9,318 nt of DNA. Origin: Promethearchaeota archaeon (GTDB lineage: Archaea > Asgardarchaeota > Lokiarchaeia > Sigyniarchaeales > SOKP01). The translations under genes were made by a program, and so were the position numbers. Position 1 is the first letter of the stretch. Each line of letters starts with the position of its first letter. Where the stretch lies: positions 1-9,318 of the forward strand of contig JAUWHL010000145.1 of the NCBI GenBank assembly GCA_030605895.1. The letters are read 5' to 3'. The notes beneath the pieces are model-generated. The model did no database searches, was not told where the DNA came from, and saw only the letters and a list, made by a program, of their open reading frames with translations. This document shows positions 1 to 6,328 of this stretch, in pieces.

Positions 1-653
1 ATGAAAATGCGGGTCATTATGTAAACCTAGTAAAAGATATCCTGAGAGATTATAAAGATAAAAATGGGCGAAAAGGAATTGTTGTAGCTCCTTACGACGC
101 AGAATTATTTGGACATTGGTGGTTCGAGGGAAATTGGTGGATAGCTAGGGTACTCCGTTGGATGGAAGATGATCCAGAGATCGAACTGACGAATACTAGG
201 TTATATCTTGAAGCTAATCCGCCAAATAAGGTAGTAAGCGTGATCGAGGGCTCGTGGGGTCAAGCATCTTCTCACTGGGTATGGCTTAACGAATGGACAA
301 CTTGGACTTGGGAAAGAATTTATGAATGTGAATCGAAGAGCGAAGATATTATCACAAAATATAAAGATTCACATGATCCCAATTTAATTAAGATTCTTAA
401 ACAGATGGCAAGAGAGCTTCTATTATTACAGAGTAGTGATTGGCAATTTCTAATTACTACATGGTCAGCAAGAGATTATGCGGAAAACAGAATTGCTTTA
501 CATTATGAAAATTTCAACCGTCTTTATGACATGGCGAGCACATATGGGAGCGGTCAAAATGTTGAAGAGGGAGAATGGCACTTTTTGGGTACTATTGAAG
601 CTAATGATGGATTATTTGAAGCCTTAGACCTTGAACCTTTTGCTAAAAAGTAA
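1..653 (+). CDS. GH57 family 1,4-alpha-glucan branching enzyme-like protein, C-terminal part (5' end outside window)
   Basis: The reading frame is open from the window edge (first full codon at base 3) to TAA at 651-653, giving 216 visible residues; the catalytic-barrel N-terminus lies outside. The segment PYDAELFGHWWFEG matches conserved motif 4 of glycoside hydrolase family 57. Its Asp, codon 96-98, is the expected catalytic acid of this retaining family. After it come the Trp-rich segments EGSWG and VWLNEWTTWTWE, then a helical tail with LLLLQSSDWQFLITT and a YAENR motif. This order is typical of the DUF1957 C-terminal domain of GH57 branching enzymes and AmyC-type proteins. Family members act in the cytoplasm, cutting alpha-1,4 glucan chains and rejoining them through alpha-1,6 bonds, or hydrolysing them. 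Branching enzyme is my preferred reading; alpha-amylase-like activity cannot be excluded without the N-terminal half. The ATG at 162 is internal, because clear family sequence precedes it. Confidence 0.88.
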   Translation, partial: ENAGHYVNLVKDILRDYKDKNGRKGIVVAPYDAELFGHWWFEGNWWIARVLRWMEDDPEIELTNTRLYLEANPPNKVVSVIEGSWGQASSHWVWLNEWTTWTWERIYECESKSEDIITKYKDSHDPNLIKILKQMARELLLLQSSDWQFLITTWSARDYAENRIALHYENFNRLYDMASTYGSGQNVEEGEWHFLGTIEANDGLFEALDLEPFAKK

Positions 654-711
654 ATCTTATTTCAATTTATAGTTATAGCATTAGAATTGTAAATTCCAAA
701 ATTCTAGTATA

Positions 712-731
712 TTTTTTTTTTAGTTTTTTTT
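712..731 (+). terminator. T-tract terminator after the GH57 gene
   Basis: Two T runs (nine or more and seven) separated by AG lie about 60 bases after the GH57 stop codon. Archaeal RNA polymerase terminates at such T-tracts without needing a hairpin. The rest of the 654-847 gap is AT-rich and holds no open frame that I can support. Confidence 0.5.
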
Positions 732-764
732 CAATTTGAGCAAAAATTACTAAAAAAGTATAGA

Positions 765-772
765 CTTAAATA
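765..772 (+). promoter_or_regulatory. possible TATA box for the methyl-accepting protein gene
   Basis: CTTAAATA, preceded by an A-rich stretch that could serve as a BRE, lies about 80 bases before the ATG at 848. This would give a leader of about 50 bases. GGTGAG at 816-821 and AGGT at 841-844 are the only ribosome-binding-like sequences in that leader, and neither is at ideal spacing. The call rests on composition alone. Confidence 0.25.
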
Positions 773-847
773 AGAATTGTGTTATTATTCATAAAAAAAC
801 ACAAAAATAAATGATGGTGAGTAACTATTATTTTTCAAGCAGGTTCA

Positions 848-1681
848 ATGTCCACTGAAACAATTTTCATAATAATAATAATTGTCATTGCGAGTGTGTT
901 TATATTTTTCCAAAGGAAATTCAAATTAACAAAAACTTCTATAGGCTTTAAAATTTTAGTGCATATTTTGTTATCCACAACAATTACAATTGCCTGTACT
1001 GCATTTGCCTATAGAATATTTGATGATTCAATCCCTAGAATGATAATGATTTTAAGTGCGTTTACTTATGTTGTTTTCGCTATATACTATTTACTCCGGT
1101 TATTCCAGAAACAAGAATTAAAGATATCTACTATTCTAAGAGATAGCTCAGAAACATCTATAAATGTTTCAAATATAGCTAATGAATTAGCTGCAAGTGC
1201 TAGTGAAGTAAATGCTGCTTCAGAAGAAATCGCAGCATCTACTCAAATTATGACACATGAAACGCAAGAAGCTATAAGCGCCACTAATGAAATACGAAAT
1301 ATTATTGAATTTATTACCTCCATTGCAGATCAGACAAATTTATTAGCTTTAAATGCCAGTATTGAAGCAGGTAGGGCAGGTGAACACGGTAGAGGGTTTG
1401 CGGTTGTTGCGGATGAAGTTCGAAAATTAGCAGAAGAATCAAAAACAGCTGTTAGTGAGACTGATGTAAAAATCACCAATGTTGTTAATAAAATTAAAAG
1501 CTCCTTCAGTTCTATGGAAGGAATAAACGCATCAACGGAACAACAAACAGCCTCTATGGAAGAAGTTTCAGCAACAGCTAATAAACTCGGAAATTTAGCT
1601 GAAGATTTAAAAAATAAATTAACCGGTACTAATATGGAAAAGGTTGCCGTAAAAAAAAGGTTTCAAAAAAAAGGATTTTAA
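848..1681 (+). CDS. short membrane methyl-accepting chemotaxis-type signalling protein, no sensor or HAMP domain
   Basis: The product has 277 residues. Three hydrophobic helices (about 5-21, 35-56 and 63-86) are joined by short loops and followed directly by a coiled-coil signalling domain. The hairpin tip (about 151-195) is very well conserved: IADQTNLLALNASIEAGRAG, then GFAVVADEVRKLAEES. The tip binds CheA and CheW in known receptors. Candidate adaptation sites are the EE pairs near 126-127 and 238-239, both flanked by Ala/Ser as in methylation sites. The two arms are each about 85 residues, so this is a short signalling rod. No extracellular ligand domain, PAS, Cache or HAMP module is visible. 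With three helices the N-terminus would lie outside and the signalling rod in the cytoplasm. No che or archaellum gene is nearby. ATG 848 is the only usable start, since an in-frame TGA lies at 818-820. The C-terminus is strongly basic (KKRFQKKGF). Confidence 0.9.
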   Translation: MSTETIFIIIIIVIASVFIFFQRKFKLTKTSIGFKILVHILLSTTITIACTAFAYRIFDDSIPRMIMILSAFTYVVFAIYYLLRLFQKQELKISTILRDSSETSINVSNIANELAASASEVNAASEEIAASTQIMTHETQEAISATNEIRNIIEFITSIADQTNLLALNASIEAGRAGEHGRGFAVVADEVRKLAEESKTAVSETDVKITNVVNKIKSSFSSMEGINASTEQQTASMEEVSATANKLGNLAEDLKNKLTGTNMEKVAVKKRFQKKGF

Positions 1682-1726
1682 AGTAATTTAAAGACCTTAT
1701 TTCTTTAACATTTTTACATAAAATAA

Positions 1727-1746
1727 TTTCTTTTCTTTTTCTTTCT
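1727..1746 (+). terminator. T-rich terminator after the methyl-accepting protein gene
   Basis: A pyrimidine tract of T runs broken by single C residues starts about 45 bases after the stop codon at 1679-1681. It fits archaeal T-tract termination. The remainder of the 1682-1910 gap holds a 7-base inverted repeat and a weak promoter, listed separately. Confidence 0.4.
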
Positions 1747-1762
1747 AATATTTATTAAAATT

Positions 1763-1799
1763 ATTACGCCATTAATTTATAATTAGATGAGAGCGTAAT
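1763..1799. repeat. 7-base inverted repeat ATTACGC / GCGTAAT
   Basis: ATTACGC at 1763-1769 and GCGTAAT at 1793-1799 are perfect inverted copies separated by 23 AT-rich bases. They stand out because G and C are rare in this gap. The repeat is about 110 bases upstream of the serine hydrolase start and could be a dyad operator or a weak hairpin, or it could be chance. Confidence 0.35.
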
Positions 1800-1867
1800 G
1801 AAGCAATCATTGGAAAAATATGGAATTTCTAAATCTTTTATTACTTAAAACTACATAAAGCAAAAAT

Positions 1868-1876
1868 GATATAAAC
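1868..1876 (+). promoter_or_regulatory. possible TATA box for the serine hydrolase gene
   Basis: GATATAAAC lies about 38 bases before ATG 1911. A start site about 25 bases downstream would leave a leader of roughly 15 bases. GGAG at 1885-1888 is too far from the start codon to be a convincing ribosome binding site. Tentative. Confidence 0.3.
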
Positions 1877-1910
1877 AACAAAATGGAGAAAGAAATAGAT
1901 AACAAAAAAA

Positions 1911-3314
1911 ATGATTAGAATGAATTACAAATTTGATCAACTCCATGAAATAATTGTAAAATTAATGCGGAAATTCAAGGTCCCGGGATTAGCGATTAGT
2001 ATTTTACATAACGGAAAGAGTGTTTATGAGAAGGGATTTGGAGCCCGTAACCTCGAGGAGAATCTTCCAATGACACCAAATTCATTAATAGGGATCGGAA
2101 GTATCTCAAAATCATTTACTGCCCTCTTAATTTTAAAGTTACGAGAGAAAAGTTTATTGGATTTAGACGATCCAGTCAATAAGTATTTAGAAATTGAGCC
2201 CTTTATAAGCCACCCTGATATTCATATCGCCCATCTCTTATCACATAGCAGCGGAATACCTTCAGTCGATGCGCAATGGCTCCCTATTGCGATTACTTAT
2301 GGAGATTATCAAAGAATTTATCCAATATCATCTCTTGATGATTATCTATTTCATCTTTCAGAAACTAAAACTGAAATCTTCTTTAAACCTGGTGAAAATT
2401 TTTTTTATAATAATGATATGTTCACACTTCTAGGAATGATTATAGAAAAAGTCACAGGAAAAACATTTGAGGAAGTTTTAAGTGAAGAAATATTGAAACC
2501 ATTAGAAATGATCCGTGCTACTGTCGATCGGAAACATCTTGAAAATGATCCATTAAAGGATTATATTACTGGCTATATTCATAAAGGTTCTGAAGAAAAA
2601 CTTAAATTTGATAAACCTAAGTTACCTTTTTCCAAATTTCTTCAAGCACCAGGAGGTTTATATACTTCTATGCATGAAATGCTAAATTATGCCACATGTT
2701 TATTACAGAAGGGTGTTTTTAAGGATAGACGAATAATTAAATCTGAATCTATTGAATTACTATGGACTCCCCAAATTCAATCTCCATATGGCTATGGAAA
2801 AGATCCGGAATACTGTTTTGGTTGGGTTCGGGAAGAAGATTTTCTGAATCATACTCTTATTCATCATGGTGGAGGGTTGGGTGTAAGTACTTCATTTTTT
2901 GGTTTAATTCCTGAGTTAAACATTGCTGTAAGTGTTGCAGAAAATGATGATAGTGGCATATGTGACATAATTGGAACTTGTGCTTTAGCAATAATGGTTG
3001 GAGAAAATCCTGAAAAAATTAACGAGAAGATAAAATTATTAGAAATTTATGAAAAGATCGCTGGAAAGTATAAGTCCTCTTTAGGTTTGTATGGATTAGA
3101 AGTTACTTTTAAAAAATTCTCGATTCATATCAAAGTTGAATCGGATGATGGAGTCTTTAATTTTCCTCTTATTATTGAAGACTTTGATGATTTAACATTT
3201 AAGTTATTCTCTACAATTCCCTCATCACTTCAAAAAGTTAAATTTTATCGGGATTCTAAGATGGGAAAGGTGGAATATGTAACCTATGACCGATATCTTT
3301 ATCATAAACAGTAA
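1911..3314 (+). CDS. beta-lactamase-fold serine hydrolase (class C beta-lactamase / penicillin-binding-like family)
   Basis: The product has 467 residues. Catalytic motifs are in the usual order: SxxK as S64-I-S-K67 in GSISKSFTALL, with Ser64 the nucleophile; YxN as Y166-N-N168 followed by the family-typical LLG; and HGG at 319-321 in place of the KTG triad. HLLSHSSGIP (108-117) and the PGGLYTS segment (247-253) are also typical. The domain ends near residue 365. It is followed by about 100 residues starting EKIAGKY, which resembles the beta-rich C-terminal domain (DUF3471 type) of many such esterases. Family members are esterases, D-aminopeptidases, carboxypeptidases or amidases; the substrate cannot be told here. 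There is no signal peptide or membrane helix, so it should be cytosolic. This argues against a role on cell-wall peptides. ATG 1911 and ATG 1920 are both possible starts, because an in-frame TAG lies at 1896-1898. It appears to be transcribed alone. Confidence 0.9.
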   Translation: MIRMNYKFDQLHEIIVKLMRKFKVPGLAISILHNGKSVYEKGFGARNLEENLPMTPNSLIGIGSISKSFTALLILKLREKSLLDLDDPVNKYLEIEPFISHPDIHIAHLLSHSSGIPSVDAQWLPIAITYGDYQRIYPISSLDDYLFHLSETKTEIFFKPGENFFYNNDMFTLLGMIIEKVTGKTFEEVLSEEILKPLEMIRATVDRKHLENDPLKDYITGYIHKGSEEKLKFDKPKLPFSKFLQAPGGLYTSMHEMLNYATCLLQKGVFKDRRIIKSESIELLWTPQIQSPYGYGKDPEYCFGWVREEDFLNHTLIHHGGGLGVSTSFFGLIPELNIAVSVAENDDSGICDIIGTCALAIMVGENPEKINEKIKLLEIYEKIAGKYKSSLGLYGLEVTFKKFSIHIKVESDDGVFNFPLIIEDFDDLTFKLFSTIPSSLQKVKFYRDSKMGKVEYVTYDRYLYHKQ

Positions 3315-3393
3315 AACCAAATAAAACTGGGTTATTACTTTATACAGTCAAATTGATTGTTTGAGATATTCTTTAAAATTTCTTCTTTAAACG

Positions 3394-3409
3394 ATTTTTC
3401 TTCATTTTT
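3394..3409 (+). terminator. T-rich tract after the serine hydrolase gene
   Basis: The tract ATTTTTCTTCATTTTTA begins about 80 bases after the stop codon, within the 170-base gap before the GTPase gene. It is a plausible archaeal T-tract terminator, though the whole gap is AT-rich. Confidence 0.3.
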
Positions 3410-3422
3410 AGATTTGAATAAG

Positions 3423-3430
3423 TATAAATT
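3423..3430 (+). promoter_or_regulatory. TATA box for the Rag-like GTPase gene
   Basis: TATAAATT lies about 58 bases before ATG 3485. A start site about 25 bases downstream would give a leader of about 30 bases containing the ribosome binding site at 3471-3476. A second TATA-like stretch at 3444-3455 is an alternative. Confidence 0.35.
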
Positions 3431-3470
3431 AACTAACTTTATTTTATATTTATTTGCTATTATGCTCTGT

Positions 3471-3476
3471 AAGAGG
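3471..3476 (+). promoter_or_regulatory. ribosome binding site AAGAGG of the GTPase gene
   Basis: AAGAGG ends eight bases before ATG 3485 and complements the 3' end of archaeal 16S rRNA. It fixes the start of this gene. It also shows the Shine-Dalgarno form used here, which helps judge the starts of the two sugar-nucleotide genes to the right. Confidence 0.55.
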
Positions 3477-3484
3477 ATTGAATT

Positions 3485-4429
3485 ATGGCGTTTGAAGAAG
3501 AAGAAACTACTAATATTCGGAAAGTAGTATTTGTAGGTTTGGATAATGCTGGGAAGAGTTCTATAATTCTATCACTTCTTAGAGAAATTTCAAAATTTGC
3601 TATGATAAAACCCACTAGAAATGTTGAGAGAAGAACTTTTGAATTTCTAGGAATGAATATATCGGAATGGGATCTTGGAGGTCATGAAAGATACCGTAAA
3701 CTTTATTTAGAAAAAGCAGAGTTAATATTTCGAGGAACAGATATTTTAATTTATGTTATTGATGTACAGGATTATGAAAGGATTACTGAATCCTATAAAT
3801 ATTTAAAGGACATTATAGATAAGCTTACTGAAATGAAATTAGAACCCCCAATCCATATTTTTTTCCATAAAAATGATCTTGAACTTGTTGAAAGTATAAA
3901 ACTCAAGATAAATGACTCAATATCATTTTTAGAAGGTAAAATTGGAGATTTTCAAAATTATCATAAGATCTCTTTTTATAAGACAACCGTTTTTGATTTT
4001 TCTTCAATTATCAATGCCATATCTGAAATACTTTTAAGTTTATTTCCAAGATCTAAAGTAATTGAAAGAGCTATTCAAGGGTATGTTAATATAGCGGGAG
4101 TTGAAGGAGTAGAATTAATAGATGATAACTCTATAATTATTAGTTCTTGGTATAAAGATGACGATATTAAAGAAAAATTAAATTCTTTATCCCCATATTT
4201 CTTAAGACTAAATGATGTATTCAAAAAATTGGATAATATTGAAGATGAGGAAAAAAATCACATAATTGTTGAAAGACATGAAAAATTCTTTATTTTCAAA
4301 CAATTTTTACTCATTAAAGGGGCAACACCATATTATATATCGACTTGCACAGACGAGCCTTTTTTGAATCAATATGAATTTAATGCTTTAATCAATTTAT
4401 TAAGGGGTATAATTTCTCACGAGGTTTAA
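3485..4429 (+). CDS. Rag/Gtr-type small GTPase with C-terminal roadblock-like domain
   Basis: The product has 314 residues. The G domain (about 11-190) has the P-loop GLDNAGKS (18-25), a switch I region with Thr44, and G3 as WDLGGH (62-67). G4 is HKND (128-131). HKxD instead of NKxD is characteristic of Rag/Gtr GTPases. IFRGTDILIYVIDVQD (81-96) closely resembles the matching stretch of human RagC as I recall it, and SFYKTTVFD (163-171) resembles its G5 region. Residues about 190-310 contain GVEGVELID and alternating strands and helices. This matches the C-terminal roadblock domain through which eukaryotic Rag proteins pair. Eukaryotic Rags form heterodimers that recruit TORC1 to the lysosome in response to amino acids; the archaeal role is unknown. 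His67 replaces the catalytic Gln usual in Arf and RagA. There is no lipid-anchor motif. No partner GTPase is adjacent, and the gene converges on the Ntn hydrolase gene. Confidence 0.9.
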   Translation: MAFEEEETTNIRKVVFVGLDNAGKSSIILSLLREISKFAMIKPTRNVERRTFEFLGMNISEWDLGGHERYRKLYLEKAELIFRGTDILIYVIDVQDYERITESYKYLKDIIDKLTEMKLEPPIHIFFHKNDLELVESIKLKINDSISFLEGKIGDFQNYHKISFYKTTVFDFSSIINAISEILLSLFPRSKVIERAIQGYVNIAGVEGVELIDDNSIIISSWYKDDDIKEKLNSLSPYFLRLNDVFKKLDNIEDEEKNHIIVERHEKFFIFKQFLLIKGATPYYISTCTDEPFLNQYEFNALINLLRGIISHEV

Positions 4430-4446
4430 ATAAAAAAAATTTACCA

Positions 4447-4629
4447 TCACCAATAATACCAACTGAATAACCTAAAGATTCCACCTATAAAATAAAATAC
4501 GAGCCCAATAACTCCTAAGACTAATCCTAAAGATTTTAAGAGCATGCTTTTGGGACTTTCATTTGTAGATCAAATAATAAATAGTCTAAAAGGTGAAATG
4601 TGGGTCTCAAGATCTAATTTTCTTATCAT
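4447..4629 (-). pseudogene. decayed fragment of a zinc-ribbon/DUF4190-like membrane protein, C-terminal part
   Basis: On the - strand a frame from ATG 4629 reads 19 codons to a TGA at 4570-4572. It then continues in the same frame for 40 codons to TGA 4447-4449. The second part (STNESPKSM, then GLVLGVIGLVFYFIGGI and a WYYW end) parallels the C-terminus of the product of 6303-5860 (DENKSM, GLILGIIGIVIFLFSGL, WDFW end). SPFRLFII before the TGA parallels PLFRILAII there. At DNA level 4505-4529 matches 5915-5939 at 19 of 25 bases, in the same codon frame. The zinc-ribbon half is missing. I read it as the remnant of a duplicated copy, left beyond the Ntn hydrolase gene. Alternatively, ATG 4545 could start a genuine 32-residue one-helix membrane peptide. 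Confidence 0.55.
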
Positions 4630-4660
4630 TATTCCTGAAGATATATAAATTCCTCCAAAA

Positions 4661-5704
4661 TTATAGAGCAAATTCAAATTTAAAATCAAAATTCCTTTCC
4701 ATTACTATACTTACAGTCCTATTTTGTCTATTGTAAACTGCGGACCATTGGGTAATGCTTTGAGACACCCTCTCTAAAAGATTGAAAGCTTCAGATTCAT
4801 TGATCTTACCCTCATTTTCATTCAAAAATGATTCACAAGTGATATATCTAATACAATTTTGTTGTTCATTTTCGGTGCTTCCATAAATGACAAAATTCGT
4901 TGATACCTGCCATAAATTTTCATTTCTGAGAATCTTCATTACTCCATCAACCCATTCAATTACAGCAGAATTTCCACTAGCATCTGCTATTAAATAATGC
5001 AAATCTGGTCCTGGAGGAAAATATATATTATAATCTTCCCATAAATCACAGACTTCTTCAACATCTTTAGCGTAATCTAGCGCTAATCTAATAAAATCTA
5101 AACTTGCTATAGTTTTTTTTTCTGGATCATTTATGTTCTCCGCATCAGAGATAGCCATACACGCTACTGTCAAACCATGTTCATTCATACCATCTAAGGG
5201 AAAATATGGTGTTCTAAGAAGCACTTGAAGATTTTGAGATATCAGATCATCATTATATAAACCAAGTAGCCCCAAATCTATTATTGATATACTTCTGTAT
5301 CCATAAGAAGGATCAGTATATAAAACAAGTACCGGATTATGGGACCAATCGAAATTTCTTCCAAACAACATATCAGTTTCATTGTTTAAAGTGGTAAAAC
5401 TAGTACAAGCCCAATCAATCTCCAAAAAATCTTTGCTAAGGTAATTATTGCCAGTTTTTAAATAGTTCTCAAAACCATAATCACCCGAATAATTCATTAT
5501 ATATAAGGGATGATTATCAATTTTTTCTAAATTAAATAATATATTTTGATGGTTATCGTTTAAAACAGAAGAATTATTTGAAGAACTTATTATTATTATA
5601 GGGATAATTGTAGCTAAAAAAATTAAGCTGAATATGATAATTCCTTTTTTTAGATTTGAAAGTGTCTTCAATTTGGAGTATTTGTTTTTAGATTCGAATT
5701 CCAT
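4661..5704 (-). CDS. membrane-anchored cysteine Ntn hydrolase (linear amide C-N hydrolase; acid ceramidase/choloylglycine hydrolase superfamily)
   Basis: The product has 347 residues. A basic N-terminus and one hydrophobic helix (about 21-40) form a signal anchor, so the enzyme domain should face outside. The predicted nucleophile is Cys100 in ACTSF. Arg116 and Asp119 in GRNFDW follow at +16 and +3, the same spacing as in bile salt hydrolase, NAAA and acid ceramidase. Asn270 in STNF and Arg286 are candidates for the remaining active-site residues. A C-terminal TQWSAVYNRQNRTV strand pair is family-typical. Members are made as precursors that cut themselves before the Cys to free its amino group, so cleavage between Ala99 and Cys100 is expected. 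They act on linear amides such as N-acylethanolamines, ceramides, penicillins, acyl-homoserine lactones or conjugated bile acids; the substrate here is unknown. The gene has its own TATA box and no clear ribosome binding site. Confidence 0.87.
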   Translation of the reverse strand: MEFESKNKYSKLKTLSNLKKGIIIFSLIFLATIIPIIIISSSNNSSVLNDNHQNILFNLEKIDNHPLYIMNYSGDYGFENYLKTGNNYLSKDFLEIDWACTSFTTLNNETDMLFGRNFDWSHNPVLVLYTDPSYGYRSISIIDLGLLGLYNDDLISQNLQVLLRTPYFPLDGMNEHGLTVACMAISDAENINDPEKKTIASLDFIRLALDYAKDVEEVCDLWEDYNIYFPPGPDLHYLIADASGNSAVIEWVDGVMKILRNENLWQVSTNFVIYGSTENEQQNCIRYITCESFLNENEGKINESEAFNLLERVSQSITQWSAVYNRQNRTVSIVMERNFDFKFEFAL

Positions 5705-5748
5705 TTTAAATTAGCTTCTTATCAGATATGAATCTAAAAATTCACTTC

Positions 5749-5758
5749 TATTTATATA
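5749..5758 (-). promoter_or_regulatory. TATA box for the Ntn hydrolase gene
   Basis: Read on the - strand this is TATATAAATA, the best TATA-like match in the window, centred about 50 bases before ATG 5704. Initiation about 25 bases downstream gives a leader of about 25 bases. It implies the hydrolase is transcribed independently of the zinc-ribbon gene upstream. Confidence 0.5.
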
Positions 5759-5827
5759 TATTATTATGGCTTATTTCTTCTAACAATATATCTTGATTAA
5801 TCAAAGGTACCATTTATTTGATTTTAG

Positions 5828-5837
5828 AAAAAAAAAA
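5828..5837 (-). terminator. T10 terminator of the zinc-ribbon membrane protein gene
   Basis: Ten A residues on the + strand read as ten T on the coding strand, 22 bases after the stop codon at 5860-5862. This is a clean archaeal T-tract terminator separating the gene from the Ntn hydrolase gene. Confidence 0.5.
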
Positions 5838-5859
5838 TAAGTCCTACGATGCTACTTAA

Positions 5860-6303
5860 TCACCAAAAATCCCATAACAAACTAATAAGACCACTGAACA
5901 AGAAAATAACAATCCCTATAATTCCCAAAATTAATCCTCCTATTGCCATTGACTTATTCTCATCTCTACTTATTCCTATTCCCCCTAATATAATTGCTAA
6001 GATTCTAAAAAGGGGAAAACCAAATATTGAAGAGCCATAAAAAAAGCCAAAAATAAGCCATATTATTCCGCAAGCCAAAGCTCCAGCTCCAATTTTAGTT
6101 TCTCCTACAACTTTAGTATACTTATCTTGGGAAGGCTGAATTCGAGGAGGTTGTGGCGTTGTCTGGGTTGCTGATTGTAAATGTGAATGAGTTGTTGGAT
6201 GAGTTTGTGGGCCGGTTGTTTCTTCCAAAGATTTCCCACAGTCTGGACATACGTTCCAAGACTCCTCTATCTCACGACCACAATTTGTACAAAATGGACT
6301 CAT
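5860..6303 (-). CDS. zinc-ribbon membrane protein with DUF4190-like C-terminal helices
   Basis: The product has 147 residues in three parts. Residues 1-25 form a zinc ribbon with Cys5-x2-Cys8 and Cys19-x2-Cys22 (FCTNCG and VCPDCG). Residues about 26-65 are a flexible Thr/Pro/Gln/His-rich linker. Three hydrophobic segments follow (about 72-89, 95-112 and 118-142), the last two linked by ISRDENKSMAIGG. The repeated ILGGIGI / LILGIIGI pattern around a short charged turn resembles DUF4190-type membrane domains. The function is unknown. Such proteins usually place the zinc ribbon in the cytoplasm, where it may bind a partner. A TATA-like box about 30 bases before the ATG suggests a leaderless or nearly leaderless mRNA. 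A decayed copy of the C-terminal half lies at 4629-4447, on the other side of the Ntn hydrolase gene. Confidence 0.78.
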   Translation of the reverse strand: MSPFCTNCGREIEESWNVCPDCGKSLEETTGPQTHPTTHSHLQSATQTTPQPPRIQPSQDKYTKVVGETKIGAGALACGIIWLIFGFFYGSSIFGFPLFRILAIILGGIGISRDENKSMAIGGLILGIIGIVIFLFSGLISLLWDFW

Positions 6304-6328
6304 TATGATTTAATCTATGATTTTCCTC

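Noticed and set aside
3485..4429. Plain Arf or Sar1 GTPase, suggested by GLDNAGKS and WDLGGH
   Set aside because: HKxD, the IFRGT...LIYVIDVQD stretch and the extra 120-residue roadblock-like domain fit Rag/Gtr better; Arf and Sar1 end near residue 190 and carry an N-terminal amphipathic helix not seen here.
4570..4572. In-frame TGA read as selenocysteine joining the two halves of the 4629-4447 frame
   Set aside because: The TGA falls where the intact relative has an extra hydrophobic stretch, no selenocysteine-insertion hairpin was recognised, and flanking decay explains it better.
5849..6040. Open frame on the + strand, 63 codons, Pro/Ile-rich
   Set aside because: It is the mirror of the membrane-helix codons of the zinc-ribbon protein gene on the - strand; it has no ribosome binding site and no family resemblance.
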